DNA of 64,000 bases, from the NCBI GenBank assembly GCA_934426255.1, contig CAKRYD010000010.1, positions 1 through 64,000 of the forward strand, read 5' to 3'. This document shows positions 27,019 through 35,546 of this stretch, one piece after another. Both the position numbers and the translations under genes were made by a program. Source of the DNA: an uncultured Bacteroidaceae bacterium. GTDB lineage: Bacteria; Bacteroidota; Bacteroidia; Bacteroidales; Bacteroidaceae. The notes beneath the pieces were generated by a model. The model was not told where the DNA came from and searched no databases. It worked only from the letters and a program-made list of their open reading frames with translations. The number at the start of each line of letters is the position of its first letter. Within the stretch, counting starts at the first letter, position 1.

Positions 27019-27945
27019 ATGCTACCTGTTTTGTTTGCACCCTTGCAAGGATTGACGGATCATGTATTCAGAACGGCCTATGAGGCTGTCTTTTCCGGTA
27101 TATATGAGTATTATACGCCTTTTATCCGCTGGGAACACGGCACTCTCCGCAATAAGGATGCGAAGGAGCTGGCTGCCTTGTCTGGAGAGCCTAAAACCGT
27201 TGTTCAGCTATTGCCGGCAAATCGCGACCAGGCGGTGTGTCTTGCCAATGAAGTCCGTGCCAAAGGGTATAAAAGGGCTGATATTAATATGGGCTGTCCT
27301 TTTCCGAAGATTGTGCATACCGGAGCCGGAGCCGGCTTATTGGAAAATCCGCAGCGGGTCAAAGAGGTCTTGAGCGTTGTCAACGAATTTCCTGACATAG
27401 AGTTCTCGTTGAAGTTGCGGAGCGGGCTTAAATGCAGTGACGAACTGTGGCAATTGACCGATATTATCAATGGTATTTGTCTTCATCATGTAACATTGCA
27501 TCCGCGCACTGCTCTTGCGGGCTATGATGGGAAGCCCGATCTTGAAGTTTTCGGGCAATTTGCAAATCGATGCGTCCACAGGGTTGTTTATAATGGTGAT
27601 ATCAGATCCTTAGCCGACGTAATTCAGCTTGAAAAGGATTTTCCGCGTGTTTGGGCTGTTATGGCCGGCCGCGGGTTGGTCGGCCGTCCCGACATGCTGG
27701 CTGTCTATGATTCCGATAGTGAGAGGTGCAGGGCATTGTGCGGTTCTTTTTATAACCGGCTTTATGATTCCTATGTGCGGCTATTGTGTGGCGAGTCGCA
27801 AGTATTGATGAAAATGCAGGCTTTCTGGCAATTCTTTTTGCCTGATGCCGATCGGAAACTCAAGAAGAAGATTCAGAAAACGAAGAGTTTGTATACACTG
27901 GAAGAGTGTGCCCGTAGGATTATAGCCGAATATGCATTTACTTGA
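27019..27945 (+). CDS. tRNA-dihydrouridine synthase
   Basis: 308 residues. The start LPVLFAPLQGLTDHVFR matches the FMN-binding N-terminus of Dus enzymes. NMGCPFPKIVHTGAGAGLL carries the catalytic Cys93. SLKLRSGL and TLHPRTALAGY provide FMN and RNA contacts, and VMAGRGLVGRPDM is the C-terminal FMN phosphate site. It reduces uridines in tRNA D-loops. The subfamily (DusA/B/C) is not certain. It converges with the DUF4369 gene, only 15 bp apart. Confidence 0.9.
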   Translation: MLPVLFAPLQGLTDHVFRTAYEAVFSGIYEYYTPFIRWEHGTLRNKDAKELAALSGEPKTVVQLLPANRDQAVCLANEVRAKGYKRADINMGCPFPKIVHTGAGAGLLENPQRVKEVLSVVNEFPDIEFSLKLRSGLKCSDELWQLTDIINGICLHHVTLHPRTALAGYDGKPDLEVFGQFANRCVHRVVYNGDIRSLADVIQLEKDFPRVWAVMAGRGLVGRPDMLAVYDSDSERCRALCGSFYNRLYDSYVRLLCGESQVLMKMQAFWQFFLPDADRKLKKKIQKTKSLYTLEECARRIIAEYAFT

Positions 27946-27960
27946 AGAGAAAAGGCCATG

Positions 27961-28683
27961 TCAGAATCCTTCTGATGGATGAGTCTGACGCAAAAAGCGC
28001 ATGTTCGACTCGGCAGCACGTATGTAGTTGCTGACGAAAGGTTGCCGATGGAACGACGGTGAAGTCTTTTCTATTATTTGCTTGATTTGTGATGTCAGGA
28101 TGGGGTATGGATACTGGCTGCAGAGCATCATGAAATAAGTAGTACCCAGAATATTGTTGTTATTATTGATGATGAACGCAGTTTCAAGATTCTCGATTTT
28201 GTTGTAAAGCTTGTCGGCCTTTCCTGCAAGTTGCTTATGGACTTTTGAGGGGGATGCGCCCGAAAGTATGAGCCGTGCTTCGCGATTTGATAGTTCGATA
28301 ATTTGGTTTTCTATCTGGCTTTTTTGTTCAAGGAAGCGATAAAGCCGGTTGTTGAGCGAGCCACCGGTGACTTTTTGCTCGACATTGTTGATTTTGATGT
28401 TTAAATTGGCATTTTCTATAACGATCGGCATAACACTCTCGTCGTCCATACACAGCTCTCCCATGCAAATGGAGTCGATCATGCCCATAAAGTTGAACTT
28501 GCCGTGGATGACTTCACATGAATCAAGGTCACGCAGATGGTCGTTGCTGGTAAGTACTTTTAAATACAACATGCGTCCGTCCAAAGCGGATACGGTGGAA
28601 TCTCCGCTGATGTTGTACTGCTCGGAACATGAGGCAAGCAGTACTGATAACGAAACAAAGAGATAGTATTTCAGTCTATACAT
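27961..28683 (-). CDS. DUF4369-family lipoprotein
   Basis: 240 residues, signal peptide with lipobox LLASC (Cys about 19). The first 110 residues follow the DUF4369 pattern (YNISGDSTVSALDGRMLYLKVL...LDSCEVIHGKFNFMG), often found before thioredoxin-like domains in Bacteroidetes. Here no CxxC thioredoxin domain follows; the rest is helical (QKSQIENQIIELSNREARL). Function unknown. TATATTTG on the minus strand (28717-28724) is a likely -7 element. Confidence 0.8.
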   Translation of the reverse strand: MYRLKYYLFVSLSVLLASCSEQYNISGDSTVSALDGRMLYLKVLTSNDHLRDLDSCEVIHGKFNFMGMIDSICMGELCMDDESVMPIVIENANLNIKINNVEQKVTGGSLNNRLYRFLEQKSQIENQIIELSNREARLILSGASPSKVHKQLAGKADKLYNKIENLETAFIINNNNNILGTTYFMMLCSQYPYPILTSQIKQIIEKTSPSFHRQPFVSNYIRAAESNMRFLRQTHPSEGF

Positions 28684-28868
28684 TGTGCAGCAGCATGATT
28701 TGAACTAAAAACAGGGCAAATATAAAAACAATTGGCTCAACTTGTTCATGTGCTTAACGCTATATATGGATTTTACACGTAATTTGAAAAGACGACGTTA
28801 ACGGACTGTTTCGTTGGGTCGGTAACGATGTTCATTTTGTTAATAAGCGTTTTGGCAGTTCGTCAGGT

Positions 28869-29240
28869 TCATTTGTTCTCTTTCTTGAGCTCGGCGGGTA
28901 TGCGAAAGGCTGTATAAAGTTCAAGCAGAGCTCCGATGCTCAAACTTACCATCCATTCGTTGTGCGTGGTGTAGGGAATGCGGTACAGGCTGCCAAACAT
29001 CAGGGCACCTGTAATGAGCAAAAAAATGGATCCAAGTACCTGCTGTGAACGCAAGCGTTTCAACACGAGGCTCTTTCCTTCATAGGAAGCCATAAATTGC
29101 ATGGATGCGAATGCTATGGCACCTATGCCGTAGAGGTAAGGCGCGAAGCTCAGCTTTGGAAGCCAAAGCATTGTTCCAAGCAAGAGGAGAATGCCTCCGG
29201 CTTGGTAGATGAAATTGTGCAAAGGCGTAAGTTGTTTCAT
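28869..29240 (-). CDS. Small four-helix membrane protein
   Basis: 123 residues with four hydrophobic segments (about 12-28, 33-50, 65-85, 92-110), no signal peptidase site and no motif I recognise. It overlaps the end of the DivIC/FtsB-like gene (ATGA), so it is co-transcribed with it; that is the only hint about its function. Confidence 0.65.
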   Translation of the reverse strand: MKQLTPLHNFIYQAGGILLLLGTMLWLPKLSFAPYLYGIGAIAFASMQFMASYEGKSLVLKRLRSQQVLGSIFLLITGALMFGSLYRIPYTTHNEWMVSLSIGALLELYTAFRIPAELKKENK

Positions 29241-29536
29241 TGCTTGCTGAATACGTAAATGTCTTCGTTAGGCTTTTTCATGAAATAGCGTTCTCTTGCG
29301 ATTTTTTCCATCGCATTGGGGTCCGTGTCAAGCTGCTTCAGCATCCGCGTATCTTTTTCGTATTGCGACCTGTACGAGCCAATTTCTTCTTCCAGCTGTT
29401 TGATTTCTTCTTTTTGCTTATAGAGATTGTAATAGCTGTTAGGATCCAGGAATCCTACAATCAAGGAAAAAAGAATAATGGCAACCAAATATCTGTGGCG
29501 GCATATAAAGTCCCAGCAATTGCGCAGTTTTGACAT
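29237..29536 (-). CDS. DivIC/FtsB-like septum formation initiator
   Basis: 99 residues from MSKLRNCW. The frame continues upstream to 29743 but that part overlaps the dnaX leader and is not protein-like. One membrane segment (about 14-32, RYLVAIILFSLIVGFLDP), a coiled coil (KQKEEIKQLEEEIGSYRSQYEKD) and the C-terminal KIARERYFMKKPNEDIYVF pattern typical of FtsB/DivIC. These proteins link FtsL and FtsQ in the divisome. A minus-strand promoter precedes it. Confidence 0.82.
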   Translation of the reverse strand: MSKLRNCWDFICRHRYLVAIILFSLIVGFLDPNSYYNLYKQKEEIKQLEEEIGSYRSQYEKDTRMLKQLDTDPNAMEKIARERYFMKKPNEDIYVFSKQ

Positions 29537-29566
29537 TTTCAGATGCTTATAATCAGTAATGCACGG

Positions 29567-29598
29567 CAAAGTTAATGAATCCTTGCAAGTTGACGAAA
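29567..29598 (-). promoter_or_regulatory. Promoter for DivIC-like gene
   Basis: On the minus strand, TTTC (29598-29595), 20 nt, then TAACTTTG (29574-29567). The -33 element differs from TTTG by one base; the spacing is standard. Confidence 0.55.
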
Positions 29599-29659
29599 AA
29601 AACGTTCTTCTTTTATTTGATTTAGCATGGTTCCCGATGTCAGATTCAGCTATTTTTCG

Positions 29660-29668
29660 TAAGTTTGC
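29660..29668 (+). promoter_or_regulatory. -7 element before dnaX
   Basis: TAAGTTTGC, 32 bp before the chosen dnaX start; no clear -33 partner. Its position argues for the later start codon. Confidence 0.4.
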
Positions 29669-29699
29669 GGTAGTCGAAAAAAGACCCATTATCATCCCA

Positions 29700-31448
29700 A
29701 TGGAGAATTTTATTGTTTCTGCCCGAAAATACAGGCCTGCCACGTTTGAAGATGTGGTGGGTCAGCAGTCATTGGCCAATACGCTGAAGCGGGCCATCAT
29801 CAACCATAAATTGGCCGGTGCCTATCTTTTCTGCGGTCCGCGTGGAGTAGGCAAGACAACGTGTGCCCGCATTTTTGCAAAAGCCATCAATTGTCTGCAT
29901 CCCCATGCCGATGGCGAGGCTTGCAACGAATGCGAGAGCTGCATATCGTTCAATGAGCAGCGCAGTATGAATATACAGGAGCTCAATGCCGCAGCAAACA
30001 ATTCGGTTGACGATATCCGACAGATTATTGAACAAGTGCGTATACCGCCGCAAATAGGCAATTATAAGGTAATCATACTTGACGAGGTGCATATGCTCTC
30101 GCAAAGTGCATCCAACGCTTTGCTGAAGACATTAGAAGAACCGCCATCCTATGTGATATTTATTCTGGCAACGACCGAAAAGCAGAAAATTCTGCCGACA
30201 ATCTTGAGCCGCTGTCAGATCTTTGATTTCAACCGAATGGAAATCAATGATATTGTAGGGCAACTGATGAAAGTGGCGACCAGTGAGCATATCGGCTTTG
30301 AAGAGCAGGCACTGAATGTCATTGCGCAAAAAGCCGATGGCGGTATGCGTGATGCCCTTTCGATATTTGACCAGGTAACAAATTTCTCGGGAGGCAACAT
30401 TACCTATGACAGCGTTTTGAAATGCTTGAATGTCTTGGACTATGATTACTATTTCAAGATGACAGACGCTTTTATCGGACATAGGGTGAGCGAAGCGCTT
30501 CTACTTTTCAACGATATAGTAAACAAAGGTTTTGACGGTGGTGTTTTCGTAGGAGGGTTAGCCCGTCATATGCGCGACTTGTTGGTGAGTCGCGATGCCG
30601 AAACGACCCGTTTGCTTGACGTGGCGGAAAGTGTGAAGCAGCGCTATGCAGCTCAGGCGCAGCAATGTCCTCTGAAGTTTTTGTACAAGGCTATTCGCAA
30701 GTGCGACAAGTGTTCCAATGAATACAAACTATCGTATAATAAGCGGCTGTCTGTAGAAATCACATTGATAGAGCTGGCACAAAGCTCCGATGACGATGAC
30801 GGCGCGGGGCTTGTCCCTGAGCGTCAAATAAAACCAGTATTCAAGGAAACTGTAAACCGGTCGGAATTGCCGGCTAAGCCTGTAGCACCTGCTTCCGTGA
30901 CCGTGACGACTAAAGCCGAACCAACTCAAGTCGAAGAGAAACCCTTGCCCAAAGAATCAGAAAAGGAGCAGGAAGTTCCGCACCTGCAAAGACGGCATAT
31001 ACCAACCATACGGCTGGCCGGGAAACAGGAGGAGGTGAAACCTCGGCCAGTCTTGGAAGAAGCACCTGTGGAGTATGTTGCCGGAAAACCATTTGACCAA
31101 ACTGAACTGAACTATTATTGGAATCAGTTTGCCACGGAACTACCGCCGCAAGAGTCGGCAGTAAGTGGTCGTATGAGGCAGATGGATGTGAAACTGTTGG
31201 AAAATGCACAAGTGGAAGTACATGTGAATAATGCGGAAGTGATGAGCTTCATGTCGCGCTATATTCCACGTATTGAAGAGTATCTGAAGAACAAATTGAA
31301 CAATCACGATGTGAAGATTGTCCAAAAAGTCCTTGTCTCAAAAGAGGAGTCGTTGCGTTACAACCCACAGGAATTGTTGAATAAATTGATGGCCGAAAAC
31401 ACAGGATTGGCCAAAATGAAAGACCGTCTGGGTCTGGAGCTTGACTAA
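29700..31448 (+). CDS. dnaX: DNA polymerase III subunits gamma/tau
   Basis: 582 residues from ATG 29700. The in-frame ATG at 29559 is rejected because the added residues are not conserved-looking and overlap the divergent promoter. The start FIVSARKYRPATFEDVVGQ is classic DnaX. Walker A GPRGVGKT (46-53), zinc Cys cluster CLHPHADGEACNECESC, Walker B VIILDEVHML, and sensor EPPSYVIFILATT. The Pro/Glu-rich linker (about 390-480) and C-terminal tau-like domain follow. It loads the sliding clamp in replication. I did not find a strong programmed-frameshift signal. Confidence 0.95.
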   Translation: MENFIVSARKYRPATFEDVVGQQSLANTLKRAIINHKLAGAYLFCGPRGVGKTTCARIFAKAINCLHPHADGEACNECESCISFNEQRSMNIQELNAAANNSVDDIRQIIEQVRIPPQIGNYKVIILDEVHMLSQSASNALLKTLEEPPSYVIFILATTEKQKILPTILSRCQIFDFNRMEINDIVGQLMKVATSEHIGFEEQALNVIAQKADGGMRDALSIFDQVTNFSGGNITYDSVLKCLNVLDYDYYFKMTDAFIGHRVSEALLLFNDIVNKGFDGGVFVGGLARHMRDLLVSRDAETTRLLDVAESVKQRYAAQAQQCPLKFLYKAIRKCDKCSNEYKLSYNKRLSVEITLIELAQSSDDDDGAGLVPERQIKPVFKETVNRSELPAKPVAPASVTVTTKAEPTQVEEKPLPKESEKEQEVPHLQRRHIPTIRLAGKQEEVKPRPVLEEAPVEYVAGKPFDQTELNYYWNQFATELPPQESAVSGRMRQMDVKLLENAQVEVHVNNAEVMSFMSRYIPRIEEYLKNKLNNHDVKIVQKVLVSKEESLRYNPQELLNKLMAENTGLAKMKDRLGLELD

Positions 31449-31452
31449 TTGT

Positions 31453-31914
31453 TTACAGGTTTTGTCGGTCGAAGCGGAAACGAGCCAATTCCTCGTATTT
31501 CGTCCCGGGACGGCCATAATTGGCAAAGGGATAGATGCTGATGCCGCCGCGAGGCGTGAAAAACCCGGTTACTTCAATATATTTCGGATCCATTAAGCGA
31601 ACAAGGTCTTTCATGATGATGTTAATGCAATCTTCATGAAAGTCACCATGATTACGAAAGCTGAAAAGATATAGTTTCAGGCTTTTGCTTTCAACCATTT
31701 TATGATCGGGAATATAGCAAATCCTTATTTCGGCAAAATCGGGCTGTCCCGTGATGGGGCAAAGAGATGTGAATTCCGGGCAATTGAAACGCACCCAATA
31801 GTCGTTGCCCGGATGTTTGTTTTCGAAAGTTTCAAGCACTTCCGGGGCGTAATCGGATTTATAGGAAGTCTGGCGGCCCAAGACTTTCAGTCCTTCATTT
31901 TCTCGGTTACTCAT
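31453..31914 (-). CDS. queF: NADPH-dependent 7-cyano-7-deazaguanine reductase
   Basis: 153 residues, single-domain QueF. Catalytic Cys lies in FNCPEFTSLCPITGQPDFA, and the QueF motif is ESKSLKLYLFSFRNHGDFHED. It reduces preQ0 to preQ1 for tRNA queuosine. It overlaps queC by 8 bp, so the two enzymes on either side of preQ0 form one operon. It converges with dnaX, 4 bp apart. Confidence 0.95.
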   Translation of the reverse strand: MSNRENEGLKVLGRQTSYKSDYAPEVLETFENKHPGNDYWVRFNCPEFTSLCPITGQPDFAEIRICYIPDHKMVESKSLKLYLFSFRNHGDFHEDCINIIMKDLVRLMDPKYIEVTGFFTPRGGISIYPFANYGRPGTKYEELARFRFDRQNL

Positions 31915-32605
31915 AAATAAGATCTTTAAAGTCGCGTCCTTCTGCTTTTTGCTTTAAATAGAATTCCAGTCCTTCACGTCGCAGACGGCACGAGGGGCAA
32001 TGTCCGCATCCGTCACCGGGTATGCCGTTGTAACAGGTAACCGTGTTGTTCCTTATATTATCAAGTTCGCCCAACTGGTCAGCAAGAGCCCATGTTTCGC
32101 ACTTGTCAATCCACATAAGGGGAGTATGAATAACAAATTGTTCGTCCATTGCAAGATTAAGGGTGACGTTCAGACTTTTGATAAAGGCATCTCGACAATC
32201 GGGATAACCGCTGAAATCGGTTTGTGAAACACCTGTTACCAGATGGTTTATGCCGCGTTCGCGGGCATATACGGCTGCAATGCTGATGAAAAACAAGTTT
32301 CTTCCGGGGACAAAGGTGTTGGGATAAGAATCTGCCGGTTTTTCCTGGTCCATTTCGATGCTGGGATTGGTCAGTGAGTTTTGTCCCAATTGGGAAACAA
32401 AGGAAATGTCCATCGTGTCAAAACGGACACCGGCATTCTTGGCGAGTTTTTCAGCGTATTGCACTTCAATGACATGCTTTTGCCCGTAGATGAATGTTAG
32501 GGCATAGACTTCTTTAAAGTGGCGCTTTGCCCAAAAAAGACAGGTGGTTGAATCTTGTCCTCCGCTAAACACTACCAATGCTTTTTCGCGGTTTACTTCT
32601 TGCAT
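31907..32605 (-). CDS. queC: 7-cyano-7-deazaguanine synthase
   Basis: 232 residues. ATP-pyrophosphatase P-loop SGGQDSTTCL near residue 14, FVPGRNLFFISIAAVYA, and the zinc site CYNGIPGDGCGHCPSCRLR near the C-terminus with four Cys. It makes preQ0 from 7-carboxy-7-deazaguanine. A well-matched minus-strand promoter lies about 30 bp upstream; no preQ1 riboswitch was recognised in the leader. Confidence 0.95.
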   Translation of the reverse strand: MQEVNREKALVVFSGGQDSTTCLFWAKRHFKEVYALTFIYGQKHVIEVQYAEKLAKNAGVRFDTMDISFVSQLGQNSLTNPSIEMDQEKPADSYPNTFVPGRNLFFISIAAVYARERGINHLVTGVSQTDFSGYPDCRDAFIKSLNVTLNLAMDEQFVIHTPLMWIDKCETWALADQLGELDNIRNNTVTCYNGIPGDGCGHCPSCRLRREGLEFYLKQKAEGRDFKDLIYE

Positions 32606-32634
32606 GATGCTCTTCTATTTAGTTTTCAAGGGTG

Positions 32635-32665
32635 CAAACTTAAGAAATATATTTGATATGGCAAA
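32635..32665 (-). promoter_or_regulatory. Promoter of queC-queF
   Basis: Minus strand: TTTG (32665-32662), 19 nt, TAAGTTTGC (from 32642). It matches the Bacteroidetes -33/-7 consensus in both elements and spacing. Confidence 0.75.
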
Positions 32666-32763
32666 AATGCCGCCTTGGCCTCTTTTCTCGTGGCTTCAAA
32701 GTTTTGTTCTGGCTATGATGTATTTGCAGAAAAAGTAGTACTTTTGCATCTAAAACCAAGAAT

Positions 32764-34119
32764 ATGTTTGAGAATCTTAGCGAGAAATTAGAGCGTTCTT
32801 TTAAGACCCTGAAAGGTGAAGGTAAGATAACCGAGATAAACGTTGCGGAAACACTGAAGGAAATACGTCGTGCGTTGCTGGATGCCGATGTCAATTATAA
32901 AGTGGCAAAGACCTTTACCGATGAGGTGAAGGAAAAGGCAATGGGCCAGAACGTTCTTACTGCTGTCAAGCCCGGTCAATTGTTGGTTAAGATTGTACAC
33001 GATGAATTGGCCAAGATGATGGGAAGTACAGCTTCCGATTTGATACTTGAGAATCGTCCGGCCGTGATTTTGATGTCGGGTTTGCAAGGTTCCGGTAAGA
33101 CAACTTTTTCCGGAAAATTGGCTTTGTGGCAGAAAACTAAGAAAAACCGCAAGCCGCTGCTTGTTGCTTGCGATGTATACCGCCCAGCGGCTATTGAGCA
33201 ATTGAAGGTGGTAGGCGAGACGGTCGGAGTTCCAGTCTATAGTGAGCCGGGCAATATGAATCCGGTGGAGATAGCTCGCAATGCAATTAGGGAAGCAAAA
33301 CAAAAAGAGTATAATTTGGTGATCATCGATACGGCGGGTCGTTTGGCCGTAGACGAAGAGATGATGAACGAAATCTCTAATTTGAAAGAGGCTTTGAATC
33401 CAGATGAGACGTTGTTCGTTGTTGACTCAATGACAGGTCAAGACGCTGTGAATACAGCCAAGGAATTTAATAGCAGGTTGGATTTTAGCGGTATCGTTTT
33501 AACCAAATTAGACGGAGATACAAGAGGAGGTGCGGCGCTTTCCATTCGTGCCGTTGTAAACAAGCCTATCAAGTTTGTAGGAACGGGCGAAAAGATGGAT
33601 GCGCTTGATGTTTTCCACCCTGAGCGTATGGCCGACCGTATTCTTGGTATGGGTGATATTGTTTCGTTGGTAGAGAGAGCACAAGAGCAATATGACGAAG
33701 AGGAAGCCCGGCGACTCCAGAAAAAGATAGCGAAAAACAAATTCGACTTTAATGATTTTCTCAAGCAAATTGAGCAAATCAAAAAGATGGGTAATATCAA
33801 AGAGCTGGCTTCAATGATACCCGGAGTAGGAAAAGCCATCAAGGATATAGAAATCGGTGATGATGCTTTTAAAGGAATAGAGGCCATCATATATTCAATG
33901 ACACCTTATGAAAGAGCAAATCCGGCATGCATCAATCAAAGCCGCCGTGCTCGCATCGCAGCCGGGTCGGGCTCAAAAATACAAGATGTAAACCGCTTGT
34001 TGAAACAGTTTGACCAAACCCGAAAGATGATGAAAATGGTAACTGACAATAAGTTTAGTAATATGATGCGTGGCATGAAAGGAAAGACACCCAATCTGCC
34101 AAACCTTTCAAAAGAGTGA
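32764..34119 (+). CDS. ffh: Signal recognition particle protein Ffh
   Basis: 451 residues. N-domain helices (1-95), GTPase G1 GLQGSGKTTFSGKLA near residue 107, ACDVYRPAA, IDTAGR, TKLDGDTRGGAALS, then the M domain with FLKQIEQIKKMGNIKELASMIPG and the RNA-binding RRARIAAGSG segment. It binds signal sequences and targets ribosomes to FtsY and SecYEG. A TACTTTTGC element (32739-32747) lies 17 bp before the start. Confidence 0.96.
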   Translation: MFENLSEKLERSFKTLKGEGKITEINVAETLKEIRRALLDADVNYKVAKTFTDEVKEKAMGQNVLTAVKPGQLLVKIVHDELAKMMGSTASDLILENRPAVILMSGLQGSGKTTFSGKLALWQKTKKNRKPLLVACDVYRPAAIEQLKVVGETVGVPVYSEPGNMNPVEIARNAIREAKQKEYNLVIIDTAGRLAVDEEMMNEISNLKEALNPDETLFVVDSMTGQDAVNTAKEFNSRLDFSGIVLTKLDGDTRGGAALSIRAVVNKPIKFVGTGEKMDALDVFHPERMADRILGMGDIVSLVERAQEQYDEEEARRLQKKIAKNKFDFNDFLKQIEQIKKMGNIKELASMIPGVGKAIKDIEIGDDAFKGIEAIIYSMTPYERANPACINQSRRARIAAGSGSKIQDVNRLLKQFDQTRKMMKMVTDNKFSNMMRGMKGKTPNLPNLSKE

Positions 34120-34192
34120 TTTGCCGGTAACACGACAACAGTGAAATAGATTAACTGAGGAATAGATCATAGCCCATAAAAACAAAATAATA

Positions 34193-35071
34193 ATGACTTT
34201 AATAGACGGAAAAGCTACAGCAGCAGCCATCAAGACAGAAATAGCAGAGCGCGTAAGAGAACTTGTCGAAGCAGGTAAAAAGCGCCCACATTTGGCCGCT
34301 ATATTGGTAGGACATGATGGCGGAAGTGAAACCTATGTAGCCAATAAGGTAAAGGCCTGTGAGGTATGTGGGTTCAAATCGTCATTGTTCCGTTATGAAG
34401 ATACGATAAGTGAAGAAGAACTTTTAGCCAAAGTGCACGAATTAAACGAAGATGACGATGTGGACGGCTTTATTGTTCAGCTTCCTTTGCCGAAGCATAT
34501 CAGTGAGCAAAAAGTAATTGAGGCTATTGACTATCGTAAAGATGTTGATGGTTTTCATCCTGTTAATGTCGGGCGCATGGCTATTGGTTTGCCTTGCTTC
34601 ATATCAGCAACACCTAAGGGCATATTGGAATTGCTTAAACGCTATAAAGTAGAGACTAGTGGCAAGAAGTGTGTTGTTTTGGGGCGTAGCAATATAGTTG
34701 GTAAACCCATGGCTCAGTTGATGCTTCAGAAGCAGTATGGCGATGCGACGGTTACAGTGTGTCATAGCCATTCGTCTGATTTAAAAGAAGAGTGCCGTCA
34801 GGCTGATATTATAATCGCAGCGATTGGTCATCCCAATTTTGTAACTGCTGATATGGTGAAAGACGGTGCGTGCATTATCGATGTTGGAACTACGCGCGTG
34901 CCTGATCCGTCAAAAAAAAGCGGTTTTCGATTGAATGGAGATGTGAAGTTTGACGAAGTTGCGCCTAAATGCTCTTTTATTACGCCTGTTCCAGGTGGAG
35001 TGGGGCCTATGACCATTTGCATGCTGATGCAAAATACTCTGTTGGCAGGGGAAAAAGCTATTTATCAGTAG
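34193..35071 (+). CDS. folD: Methylenetetrahydrofolate dehydrogenase/cyclohydrolase
   Basis: 292 residues. LAAILVGHDGGSETYVANKVKACE (catalytic Tyr and Lys), DGFIVQLPLPKHI, KDVDGFHPVNVGRM, VVLGRSNIVGKPMAQLML (NADP site) and the C-terminal PVPGGVGPMTICMLM are diagnostic of FolD. It interconverts methylene- and formyl-tetrahydrofolate. It follows ffh by 73 bp. Confidence 0.96.
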   Translation: MTLIDGKATAAAIKTEIAERVRELVEAGKKRPHLAAILVGHDGGSETYVANKVKACEVCGFKSSLFRYEDTISEEELLAKVHELNEDDDVDGFIVQLPLPKHISEQKVIEAIDYRKDVDGFHPVNVGRMAIGLPCFISATPKGILELLKRYKVETSGKKCVVLGRSNIVGKPMAQLMLQKQYGDATVTVCHSHSSDLKEECRQADIIIAAIGHPNFVTADMVKDGACIIDVGTTRVPDPSKKSGFRLNGDVKFDEVAPKCSFITPVPGGVGPMTICMLMQNTLLAGEKAIYQ

Positions 35072-35178
35072 CAAACGTTAGACAAGTGGCCTAATTAGAT
35101 GAGCCGCGATTCTTACAAAAAATATTTTGGCAGTTATCAACTGTAAAAGAGGGGGATTCGAAAGTTGAACCTTAATGT

Positions 35179-35245
35179 CTTACAATTATCTAAGGGCTTC
35201 TCTGGTGGAAACAGAGAAACCCTTAGATAATAATGGTGGCGTAAG
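35179..35245. repeat. 19-bp hairpin related to the 9.1-kb inverted repeat
   Basis: TTATCTAAGGGCTTCTCTG (35186-35204) pairs with 35212-35230 except for one mismatch; an outer CTTAC/GTAAG pair extends it. The left arm shares TACAAT...CTrAGGGCTTC with the left arm of the inverted repeat at 9117, so both may belong to one intergenic family. It may also act as the folD terminator. Confidence 0.7.
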
Positions 35246-35460
35246 AACTCTCATTGTCATATTCGGCGTTTTTGACGAATAAAAAATGTGTTTTGACGAT
35301 ATCGCTGAAAATATAAATTCGGAACTTTGCAACCAATTTAGAGTCCTATAATGACGAGCCTGTAAAGTCGTTATAAAGGAATGGTGCTGAACATAATTAA
35401 ATAATACGAGGGAGAAGTCTTAATCTATCATAATGCAACGATTAATTGAACTCTTTGAGA

Positions 35461-35492
35461 TTTGTGAGGCACTAATTTTACGGTAACTTTGC
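35461..35492 (+). promoter_or_regulatory. Promoter of RND efflux operon
   Basis: TTTG (35461-35464), 19 nt, TAACTTTGC (35484-35492): a full match to the Bacteroidetes consensus, about 55 bp upstream of the adaptor gene. Confidence 0.75.
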
Positions 35493-35546
35493 AGTGAAGT
35501 TACTTCGATTTATGTATTTTGGGACAATTCATAGCTAAAGAGAAAT

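Larger units (their letters stand above)
35072..35546. other. Gene-free spacer before efflux operon
   Basis: About 475 bp without a gene. It holds the hairpin at 35179-35245, a second small inverted repeat (ATAATGAC...GTCGTTAT near 35349-35375) and the efflux promoter at 35461-35492. Confidence 0.7.

Noticed and set aside
29536..29743. Upstream extension of the DivIC-like gene
   Set aside because: It covers the divergent dnaX leader and promoter; the family starts at the MSKLRNCW methionine.
32606..32763. preQ1 riboswitch before queC
   Set aside because: I looked for the conserved hairpin and A-rich tail and did not find them; the leader is short and looks like a plain promoter region.
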